Source: CAZAQS01 sp964486825
GTDB taxonomy: Bacteria > Chloroflexota > Anaerolineae > Anaerolineales > UBA4823
Direction: 5' to 3'
NCBI GenBank assembly: GCA_964486825.1
Contig: CAZAQS010000209.1
Span: forward strand, 1 to 8,505
DNA length: 8,505 nucleotides
The position numbers and the translations under genes were made by a program. The notes beneath the pieces were generated by a model that did not search any database, was not told the origin of the DNA, and worked only from the letters and a program-made list of their open reading frames with translations. Shown here one piece after another: positions 1 through 6,313 of this stretch. The stretch's first letter is position 1; each line of letters opens with the position of its first letter.

Positions 1-1
1 G

Positions 2-2437
2 TCCCTGCGCTGCCGAGGCTGCGAGAACACCTGCGCCATCACAAAATTGACCTTCCAGAACCAGAACATTTTCTACACGGGCAACCGCTGCGAGCGGACA
101 TTCAGCAACCGGGGGCGGAAGCTGGAGCGCGGCGCAAACCTGTTCGCACAGAAGCGCGGGCTGCTCTTCGACCGCCCTGCCGAGCCAAACGGGCAGCCTG
201 TCCTGACGGTTGGAATCCCCAGGGCGCTCAACTTTTACGAAAATTACCCATTCTGGTGCACACTGTTCGTGGAGAGTGGGATCAAAGTCCAGTTGTCCGA
301 CCCTTCCAGCAGCGCGCTCTTCGAGAGCGGAGCCCGCACGGTCATGTCTGAAAATATCTGTTTCCCCGCCAAGCTGCTGCACGGGCATATCTTCAATTTA
401 ATCCAGGCAGGTGTGGAGCGGATCTTTTACCCGATGGTGTTTTACGAGCAGCGTGAGTTTTCCGACGCCATCAACTGTTTCAATTGCCCGATCGTCTCCG
501 GTTATCCGGACGTTGTGCGCAGCGCCATTGACCCGCAAGGCGGCTATGACATACCTCTAGACCAACCTGCCATTACCTTCCAGGAACGTGGGCTGTTGAA
601 GAAGTCCTGTTGGGAGTACCTGTCCGGTCTTGGTGTAAAAAAACCGGTCTTCGAGCGGGCATTCGGGCGCGCCATGGAAGCTCAAGCAGTATATAAGGAG
701 GCAGTGCGAGCAGCGGGGGCAGAGATCACCGGGCGAGCAAAAGAAAAGAACAAGCTGGTGGTTGTGTTGGCGGGTCACCCTTACCATGTCGATGCCCTTA
801 TCAACCACAAGATCCCAGAGGCGTTGGCCGATATGGGTGTGGATGTGATCAGCGAGGACGCCGTGCCCCTGGGGCCCGAGCAGACCCTCGGAAGCCCTCA
901 AGTATTGACCCAATGGGAATACCTGAACCGTTGTTTCCACGCCGCCCACTGGGTAGGGGAGCAGTCCAACGTAGAGCTGGCGCAGCTGAACTCGTTCGGT
1001 TGCGGCCCGGATGCGTTCGCTTTGGACGAGGTGAGGGGCATCTTATCGGAATACAGGAAAAACCACACTGTCCTGCGCATAGACGAAATCGATAGCCTGG
1101 GTTCTGCCAGGCTGAGGCTCCGCTCGATGCTGGAAGCTTTGAATGAAAAGAAGGAGATTGCGGCGGGCGAGCTTTCGAGCAGAGTTTTGAGAAAGACCAC
1201 CCGCCTCTACCGGGCAGCCGACAGCCGTAAGCTGATCCTGGTACCCGAGTTCTCGCGCTTCTGTACGCCCGCCATCACCCGCCCGGTCATGGATATGGGT
1301 TACCAGATCGAGCTGTTGCCCTCCTCCAACCGCGAATCGGTCGATGTGGGCTTGAAGTACACCAATAACGAGATTTGTTACCCAGGCATTATTGTGATCG
1401 GAGATGCCATCCGGGCCCTTCAAACGGGGGGCTACGATCCAAGTGAGGTGATCGTAGGTTCCTGGGAGACGGGCGGGCAGTGCCGGGCCTCGAATATCTC
1501 TTGCTTGTTGAAAAAGGCGCTGGTATCCGCCGGCTACGAGGATGTGCCCGTAATAACCCTGTCAACTCGCTTGAAGTCCTTCAATCCGCAACCGGAGTTC
1601 AAGTTCAACGTGGTCCAGTACCTGATCAAGGCCATGTTCAGCATGATCTATACCGACGGTATCTCAGCGCTGTACCATGCCAGCGTAGTGCGGGAGCGGA
1701 TCAAAGGCGACGCGCTGGCGCTGACCGAAAAATGGATGCGTCCCTTTGAAAATGGCAGCATGCCTCTCACGCGCCACACGGTGATGGCGAACCTGCGCCA
1801 GGCAGTGGCGGAGTTCAACAGCCTGTCCACGTACAAGGATCGCCTGCCGCAGGTAGGCATCGTCGGTGAAGTGTACGTCAAGTACAATACCTTCGTCAAT
1901 AGCCATATCGTGCAGTGGTTGATCGACCGGGAGATGGAAGTGGTGCTGCCGCCCCTGTTGACCTTCTTCCAGGGATCCTTCGTGGGGTTCAAGGCCGGGG
2001 TGCATGAGCGAATCCGCCGGCCGGATTTGCTGTGGGTTTTGAGCGCGATAGGACACCGGCTGGTTCAATCCGTCCTGGATGAAGCCGAAGCGGTCCTGGA
2101 TGGCTTCCGTGATTATCCCAAGCACCGCCGCATCACCGAGATTGCCCAGACGGCATCCTCCATTGTTCAGCTTACTCACCAGTACGGGGAGGGTTGGCTG
2201 CTCTCGGGCGAAGTCGGCGAGTTCGTGCGAGCAGGCGTGAAGAACGTGCTATGCTTGCAGCCCTTTGGCTGTATCGCTAACCACGTGGTCGCCAAAGGCG
2301 TGGCACGGCGATTAAAAGGGCTGTACCCTGATCTGAACCTGCTCTTCCTGGACCTGGATGCCGGTGGCAGCGAGGTAAACTTGATCAACCGGGCGCACTT
2401 CTTCGTCGAGCAGGCTAAGGCTTCGGCAGGTCCCTGA
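2..2437 (+). CDS. 2-hydroxyacyl-CoA dehydratase activase-related large protein (DUF2229/COG3580-3581 type), 5'-partial
   Basis: This is the C-terminal 811 residues of a large cytoplasmic Fe-S protein. Full-length relatives are about 1400 residues, with two BadF/BcrA/HgdC-like ATPase modules ahead of the part seen here. The frame is open from base 2. A TTG at base 47 could be taken as a start, but the 15 residues before it carry the family's CRGCENTC cysteine motif (Cys codons at 11, 20 and 32), so the gene begins outside the window. Visible residues 71-85 read GIPRALNFYENYPFW, the hallmark of DUF2229. Further conserved cysteines lie in ENICFPAK (Cys120), CFNC (159/162), SFGCG (334), NNEICYP (459), GGQCRAS (494) and LQPFGC (757), probably Fe-S ligands. 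The C-terminal DLDAGGSEVNLINR also matches the family. Relatives couple ATP hydrolysis to low-potential electron transfer; the substrate here is unknown. The gene converges on the HAD-like gene with only 4 bases between the stops. Confidence 0.88.
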   Translation, partial: SLRCRGCENTCAITKLTFQNQNIFYTGNRCERTFSNRGRKLERGANLFAQKRGLLFDRPAEPNGQPVLTVGIPRALNFYENYPFWCTLFVESGIKVQLSDPSSSALFESGARTVMSENICFPAKLLHGHIFNLIQAGVERIFYPMVFYEQREFSDAINCFNCPIVSGYPDVVRSAIDPQGGYDIPLDQPAITFQERGLLKKSCWEYLSGLGVKKPVFERAFGRAMEAQAVYKEAVRAAGAEITGRAKEKNKLVVVLAGHPYHVDALINHKIPEALADMGVDVISEDAVPLGPEQTLGSPQVLTQWEYLNRCFHAAHWVGEQSNVELAQLNSFGCGPDAFALDEVRGILSEYRKNHTVLRIDEIDSLGSARLRLRSMLEALNEKKEIAAGELSSRVLRKTTRLYRAADSRKLILVPEFSRFCTPAITRPVMDMGYQIELLPSSNRESVDVGLKYTNNEICYPGIIVIGDAIRALQTGGYDPSEVIVGSWETGGQCRASNISCLLKKALVSAGYEDVPVITLSTRLKSFNPQPEFKFNVVQYLIKAMFSMIYTDGISALYHASVVRERIKGDALALTEKWMRPFENGSMPLTRHTVMANLRQAVAEFNSLSTYKDRLPQVGIVGEVYVKYNTFVNSHIVQWLIDREMEVVLPPLLTFFQGSFVGFKAGVHERIRRPDLLWVLSAIGHRLVQSVLDEAEAVLDGFRDYPKHRRITEIAQTASSIVQLTHQYGEGWLLSGEVGEFVRAGVKNVLCLQPFGCIANHVVAKGVARRLKGLYPDLNLLFLDLDAGGSEVNLINRAHFFVEQAKASAGP

Positions 2438-2441
2438 GGAG

Positions 2442-3578
2442 CTATTCTGATCCCACACTGTGAGTTTGGATGCGGTGCAGGGGCTGCATCCCCGCCTGGG
2501 CTTGCTGCGGTGTGGGGATAGAGGCTTCGTCCGGCTTGTCGGACAGGCCAAAGATCAGCGCTCCCTGGCTCTGCCAGGCCAGCGCCTGCCGGCGTACCTC
2601 TTCGGTGATAACGATCTCTTGCTCTAACAGCTCATCCACTCGGGCGCCATCTGGCAAGCAGCCCATACGGCTGGAAGTAGCCAGATATTCATTGCGCCGG
2701 AAGGCTTTGAAGGGGGTTGGGTCACCGGCCCTGACAAGCGCCAAGATCTCGGAGTGGATCTCACGCAAGGCCGGGTCCAGCCGGCTCTTGCGGCTTTCAA
2801 CTTGCTCGATCCAGTCGAAGAAGCTACGCGTCTCACCGGATTCGGTCCCCTCGAGCAACCGCTCAAGGCTGGTGAAGCCGCTGCCCAGGATGAGGCAGAC
2901 ATAGGCCAGGTAGTCCTGGTTGTCCAGGGTGAAAGGATGGAACTCGGGCCGGTCCAATCGCCGGTAGGCAGCCAGGAAAGCCGGTTGGTTAAATCTCTCA
3001 CCCAGCAAACCCTGCACCGTATCCTGAATGGCCTGCACGCGAGCCTGGTCGATGACATGGTCGTTACGGCCGCGGGCGCCGATGGCGGTCTTGTCCAGAT
3101 CGATCAAAACGGCAGTCGACTCATCTATGGGAAATCTTTTTTCATGTAAGTAGTTCTCGAAGTCCCGCAACCCTGCCCAGCGGGTAGCCTGGAAGAGCTC
3201 CTGCCCGCCGGGGGTAGGTTCGATGCTGGATCCTGCCTGGGAAGAGCGGTCTGCGCCGATGAAGATCGTGCCTATCCAATTGCCGGCCTGGCAGATATGG
3301 TCGAAGGCGGTCGCGTCGCTCAGGCGTGTATCCCCAATGAAGAGCACCCTACGCAGGATGGAACCTGGCGCATCCTGCTGGAGGGCAAAGCGGAGCAGCC
3401 AGGCGATATATTTGGCGTATAAGGGCTCGTGTTTGCGGGGAATCGATAGGGAAGGTTGGCCGGTTTGCGCCCAATAATCGGTTAAGGAGGGCAAGTCTGG
3501 GTCAACCGGCTCAAGATTGCGGTAAACGATACGGTCCTGGATAAACTCGGAAACAGAGCTGCAGCCGTAGGTTTTCAT
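2442..3578 (-). CDS. HAD-like protein with apparently permuted motif order, function unknown
   Basis: I do not recognise a named family for this 378-residue protein, but HAD-superfamily motifs are visible. Residues 157-164 (VLIDLDKT) look like motif I, with Asp160 the nucleophile and Asp162 the acid/base. Residues 340-348 (ALIFGLSDK) look like motif II, Ser346. Near the N-terminus, Lys49 followed by VLFIGDTRLSD (residues 78-88, Asp83 and Asp88) and then AGNWIGTIFIG looks like motifs III and IV. The order is therefore III-IV-I-II. About 180 residues, largely helical in appearance, separate motifs I and II, where a cap domain would sit. The tail (residues 352-378) is Gln/Pro-rich and probably disordered. 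No signal peptide or membrane segment is seen. The start is supported by GAGGTG at 3584-3589, 5 bases upstream, overlapping the asd stop. It is the last gene of the aspartate kinase/asd operon. A Mg-dependent phosphatase is plausible; the substrate is unknown. Confidence 0.75.
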   Translation of the reverse strand: MKTYGCSSVSEFIQDRIVYRNLEPVDPDLPSLTDYWAQTGQPSLSIPRKHEPLYAKYIAWLLRFALQQDAPGSILRRVLFIGDTRLSDATAFDHICQAGNWIGTIFIGADRSSQAGSSIEPTPGGQELFQATRWAGLRDFENYLHEKRFPIDESTAVLIDLDKTAIGARGRNDHVIDQARVQAIQDTVQGLLGERFNQPAFLAAYRRLDRPEFHPFTLDNQDYLAYVCLILGSGFTSLERLLEGTESGETRSFFDWIEQVESRKSRLDPALREIHSEILALVRAGDPTPFKAFRRNEYLATSSRMGCLPDGARVDELLEQEIVITEEVRRQALAWQSQGALIFGLSDKPDEASIPTPQQAQAGMQPLHRIQTHSVGSE

Positions 3579-3587
3579 CGCATCACC

Positions 3588-4652
3588 TCAGGCGAGCCAA
3601 CCCTGCTGTAGCAGCAGCTCGGCATTGTAGATAGAACCACCCGCTGCTCCCCTGATCGTGTTGTGGGAAAGGACAACCATCTTGAAATGGAAGAGCGGGT
3701 CGTGGCGCAGGCGCCCCACCACAGTCGTCATGCCACGGCCTAGCATACGGTCCAGGCGTGGTTGAGGCCGGTCGGGCTCTGACATCAGGGCGATCACAGG
3801 CCGGGGCGCCGATGGCAGGTTGCGGATGCCCTCAGGAGACGTAAAGTCTTGCAGGGCGTTCGAGACCTGTTCCAGGCTGGCGGGTGAGGCCAGCTCTACA
3901 CTCATGCAGACCAGATGCCCGTCGCTGACTGCGACGCGGTTGGTATGGGCAGATATCTGGAAGCCTGCCGGCTGAAATTGCCCGCCGGTGAAGCCTCCCA
4001 ACATCTTGCGAGGCTCGTCCTCGACCTTATCTTCCTCGCCCGCGATATAGGGGATCACGTTATCCAGGCTGTCCATAGATGATACGCCCGGGTAGCCCGC
4101 CCCTGAAAGGGCCTGCATCGATACAACGAAGACCCGGCTTAACCCAAATGAATCCAGCAAGGGCTTGAGAGCCACCGTCATGCCGGTGCTGGTGCAGTTG
4201 GGGTTGGTGACGATGCCGCCTTTCCCGGGCCAGCGTTGTCTCTGGACGTGCAAGGCTGTTGTATGATCTGGATTGACCTCCGGGAGCAGGACTGGCACGT
4301 CCGGCGCCTGGCGGTAAGCGGACGCGTTGGAGCAGACCATCAAGCCTGCTTCAGCAAAATTGGGCTCGATGAGGCGGGCTTTGTCGGTTGGCAAGGCTGA
4401 AAATGCAATTTGGGCCGTGTTTGATTTGGGATGGCTGGGCTCGATCCGCATCCCCCTGGCCCAATCCGGCATCGGTTCTGCCAGCACCCAACGGCAGGCC
4501 TCCCCATAGGATTCGCCCACGGAGCGCTCAGACCCGGTCAGGGCCGCCACCCGGAACCACGGGTGCCCGTCCAGCAGCTGTACGAAGCGCTGTCCGACGC
4601 TGCCTGTAGCGCCTAAAACGTAGACTGGGACCGGTAGGTTGAGTTCAGGCAT
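3588..4652 (-). CDS. asd: Aspartate-semialdehyde dehydrogenase, archaeal/fungal type
   Basis: This cytoplasmic enzyme reduces 4-phospho-aspartate to aspartate 4-semialdehyde with NADPH, the second step of the pathway to lysine, threonine and methionine. At 354 residues it has the family's usual length. The N-terminal Rossmann motif GATGSVGQRF is at residues 14-23. NPNCTSTG at 150-157 holds the catalytic Cys153. AHTNRV at 235-240 supplies the substrate-binding Arg239, and SDGH at 243-246 the catalytic His246. The C-terminal SHNTIRGAAGGSIYNAELL (329-347) is characteristic of the archaeal/fungal branch (TIGR00978-like) and not of the E. coli type. The start ATG lies inside the end of the aspartate kinase gene (shared ATGCCTGA, 8 bases). 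GGGAG at 4661-4665, within kinase coding sequence, is 8 bases upstream, which fits translational coupling. All key residues are present, so it should be active. Confidence 0.95.
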   Translation of the reverse strand: MPELNLPVPVYVLGATGSVGQRFVQLLDGHPWFRVAALTGSERSVGESYGEACRWVLAEPMPDWARGMRIEPSHPKSNTAQIAFSALPTDKARLIEPNFAEAGLMVCSNASAYRQAPDVPVLLPEVNPDHTTALHVQRQRWPGKGGIVTNPNCTSTGMTVALKPLLDSFGLSRVFVVSMQALSGAGYPGVSSMDSLDNVIPYIAGEEDKVEDEPRKMLGGFTGGQFQPAGFQISAHTNRVAVSDGHLVCMSVELASPASLEQVSNALQDFTSPEGIRNLPSAPRPVIALMSEPDRPQPRLDRMLGRGMTTVVGRLRHDPLFHFKMVVLSHNTIRGAAGGSIYNAELLLQQGWLA

Positions 4653-6093
4653 CTACAGGTCTCCCATTGATAATCAGGTCGTGTAAGGCTTCGACAGCAG
4701 CATGAGAGTCTCGGTCCTCCACCACCAGGCTGATCGAGACCTCCGATGAGCCCTGAGCGATGGCGATCACGTTAACTCCGCGCTCGCCGATGGCGCTGAA
4801 GAGCCGTCCCGCTACTCCCACCGTCTGGCGCATCCCGGCGCCAACTGCTGTGATGATGACGACCTCGCCGGTGGCCCAAATGCGATCGATGTCCCGGTGG
4901 GCCAGCTCGAGGCTGAAGGCCTCGTTCAGGGCATCCAGGACCTGCCCAGCAGCTTCGCTGGGCACGGCAAAGCAGATGGATTGCTCCGAGGAGGCCTGCG
5001 TGATCAGGGGTACGCTGGTGCCGGTAGAAGCTACTGCGCCAAAGGCGCGCGCCGCTACACCGGGTACGCCCAGCATACCGCGCCCCTCGATGGTCACCAG
5101 ACGCTGGTGATGGATGGCTGTAACGGCTTTGACCTCTCCACCTTGGGCGGCCTCACCGTTTGCAACGATACGCGTTCCGGGATGCTCGGGGTGGAAGGTA
5201 TTACAGATCCGCAACCCCAGCCCGGCGTCGATCACCGGCTGGATGGTCTTGGGGTGCAAGACTTTGGCGCCAAAGTAAGCCAGCTCCGAGATCTCTCGGA
5301 ACGTAAGTACAGGTATGCTGCGAGCGGAGCGGGTGGAGCGTGGGTCCGCCGTCATGACGCCATCCACATCGGTCCAGATCCAGACCTCGTCAGCGGGCAG
5401 GACGGCTCCCAGGATAGCGGCGCTGTAATCGCTCCCGCCGCGGCCCAGCGTGCTCGTGACGCCTTCAGGGGTGGACCCGATGAAACCCGTCACGACCGCC
5501 ACGCCTCCTTGATCCAGGAGCGGGCCCAATACCTGGCGGGACAGCCGGGTGGTCTCTACGAAATCTGGGTGAGCGCGTTGGAAGACCCGGTCGGTCCGGA
5601 TCAATTGGGTGGCGTCGATATGGCGGGCCGGTGCGCCGCTCGATTGCAAGGCGGCTGACAGGATGCGCACGCATAAACGCTCGCCGATCGAAGCAATGGC
5701 GTCCAGGGCGCGCGGGGTGGCTTCTCCGAGCACGCATATGGCCCGGCAAAGCTCTGCAAAATCATCCACCAGTTCCAGGACTTCTGCTTTTGCCTGAGCC
5801 AGGTGCGAGGGGCTGGTGACCAGTTCGTCTAATATCTGACCATGCAGCTCCTTCAGGCGGGTCTCAGCTGCTCGAGCAGGTCCCAGCTCTCCTGCAGCAG
5901 CCTGGGCGGCGCTTTGCAGCAGCAGGTCGGTAACGGTTGCCAGGGCGGATACCACCACGACCAGGCGCGGCCATCTGGTGTGGCTTTCGCGGATGATCTC
6001 GATTGTCCGGCGCATTGCCTGATGGGTGCCAACGGATGTCCCACCGAACTTCATTACCAGAGTAGGAGGTTGGGTTTGTGTGGAGTGGGCCAC
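4645..6093 (-). CDS. lysC: Aspartate kinase, monofunctional, with two C-terminal ACT domains
   Basis: This enzyme phosphorylates aspartate with ATP, the first committed step of the aspartate amino-acid family. The amino-acid kinase domain spans roughly residues 11-310, with KFGGTS at 15-20, SIGERL at 135-140, TLGRGGSDYSA at 215-225, TDVDGVMTADPR at 241-252 and FGAKVLHPKTI at 274-284. Two ACT domains follow at about 333-378 and 412-458. The segments LITQASSEQSICFAVP and AIAQGSSEVSISLVV resemble the regulatory part of E. coli ThrA more than that of LysC, yet the protein stops after ACT2 with no homoserine dehydrogenase domain. Feedback inhibition is therefore expected, by threonine and/or lysine; the effector cannot be read from the sequence. 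The start is GTG at 6091-6093, chosen because GGAGG lies 6 bases upstream. It is the first gene of a three-gene operon. The helical insertion at about residues 70-130 is usual for long-type aspartate kinases. Confidence 0.94.
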   Translation of the reverse strand: MAHSTQTQPPTLVMKFGGTSVGTHQAMRRTIEIIRESHTRWPRLVVVVSALATVTDLLLQSAAQAAAGELGPARAAETRLKELHGQILDELVTSPSHLAQAKAEVLELVDDFAELCRAICVLGEATPRALDAIASIGERLCVRILSAALQSSGAPARHIDATQLIRTDRVFQRAHPDFVETTRLSRQVLGPLLDQGGVAVVTGFIGSTPEGVTSTLGRGGSDYSAAILGAVLPADEVWIWTDVDGVMTADPRSTRSARSIPVLTFREISELAYFGAKVLHPKTIQPVIDAGLGLRICNTFHPEHPGTRIVANGEAAQGGEVKAVTAIHHQRLVTIEGRGMLGVPGVAARAFGAVASTGTSVPLITQASSEQSICFAVPSEAAGQVLDALNEAFSLELAHRDIDRIWATGEVVIITAVGAGMRQTVGVAGRLFSAIGERGVNVIAIAQGSSEVSISLVVEDRDSHAAVEALHDLIINGRPVDA

Positions 6094-6099
6094 TGTATG

Positions 6100-6104
6100 C
6101 CTCC
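6100..6104 (-). promoter_or_regulatory. Ribosome binding site of aspartate kinase
   Basis: A perfect GGAGG on the minus strand lies 6 bases before the GTG at 6091-6093. It fixes this non-ATG codon as the start of the first gene in the operon. Confidence 0.8.
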
Positions 6105-6153
6105 GTATGTTTCGAATAAGGTGCTTGGATCCTGGGGCAGGTATTAAGGCTCG

Positions 6154-6184
6154 ATTATACTATCGGAGGGGATATTTTTGTCTG
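6154..6184 (-). promoter_or_regulatory. Predicted sigma-70-type promoter of the lysC-asd-HAD operon
   Basis: The minus strand carries a perfect TATAAT at 6154-6159. The best -35 candidate is CAGACA at 6179-6184 (4 of 6 matches to TTGACA), at a long 19-base spacing. Transcription would start near 6147, giving a leader of about 54 bases before the GTG. This leader is too short for a metabolite riboswitch and shows no long hairpin. The -10 is convincing; the -35 is weak, which would suit an activated promoter. Confidence 0.5.
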
Positions 6185-6192
6185 GAAATGGG

Positions 6193-6219
6193 ACACAAAT
6201 TACACGAATTTTTTGTAAT
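6193..6219. repeat. Tandem 9-bp repeat overlapped by an inverted repeat, possible operator
   Basis: ACACAAATT (6193-6201) is followed directly by ACACGAATT (6202-6210), a tandem repeat with one mismatch. Overlapping it, ATTACA (6199-6204) and TGTAAT (6214-6219) form a perfect 6-bp inverted repeat with a 9-base spacer. The AT-rich block stands out from its GC-rich surroundings. It lies just upstream of the predicted operon promoter and between two divergent amino-acid genes, where a shared regulator could bind. No known regulator motif was matched. Confidence 0.4.
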
Positions 6220-6235
6220 AAAAATGGCCCGCCGG

Positions 6236-6264
6236 TTACCTGCTGGCCTCATCATGGCTATGAT
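6236..6264 (+). promoter_or_regulatory. Possible promoter of the PLP enzyme gene
   Basis: TATGAT at 6259-6264 matches the -10 consensus at 5 of 6 positions. TTACCT at 6236-6241, 17 bases upstream, matches the -35 consensus at only 3 of 6. The implied leader to the start at 6314 is about 40 bases. This is the best candidate in the gap on this strand but remains weak. Confidence 0.28.
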
Positions 6265-6304
6265 AAGATTGGTTCATCATCCCATTCTTGAGTCTAAATA
6301 AATG

Positions 6305-6309
6305 AGGAG
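6305..6309 (+). promoter_or_regulatory. Ribosome binding site deciding the PLP enzyme start
   Basis: AGGAG ends 4 bases before the ATG at 6314. It falls inside the reading frame of the alternative upstream ATG at 6302, which itself has no purine-rich site ahead of it. The downstream ATG is therefore preferred. Confidence 0.65.
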
Positions 6310-6313
6310 ACTT

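Noticed and set aside
47..49. TTG as start codon of the activase-related protein
   Set aside because: The frame is open to the window edge and the preceding residues include the conserved CRGCENTC motif, so it is an internal leucine codon.
1664..2179. 171-codon minus-strand frame inside the activase gene
   Set aside because: It is a shadow of a conserved coding region and has no recognisable motif.
4897..5658. 253-codon open frame on the plus strand opposite the aspartate kinase gene
   Set aside because: It is antisense to a clearly conserved kinase, has a shadow-like composition with no recognisable domain, and is explained by high GC content suppressing stops.
6026..6301. 91-codon plus-strand frame crossing the lysC start and most of the intergenic gap
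   Set aside because: It overlaps the conserved kinase N-terminus and the probable promoters, and has no ribosome binding site or domain.
6094..6313. SAM riboswitch, lysine riboswitch or T-box leader
   Set aside because: None of the conserved core elements (such as the SAM-I GATGA/CCGGCAACC block or the T-box TGG-N-ACC sequence) is present on either strand, and both predicted leaders are only about 40-55 bases.
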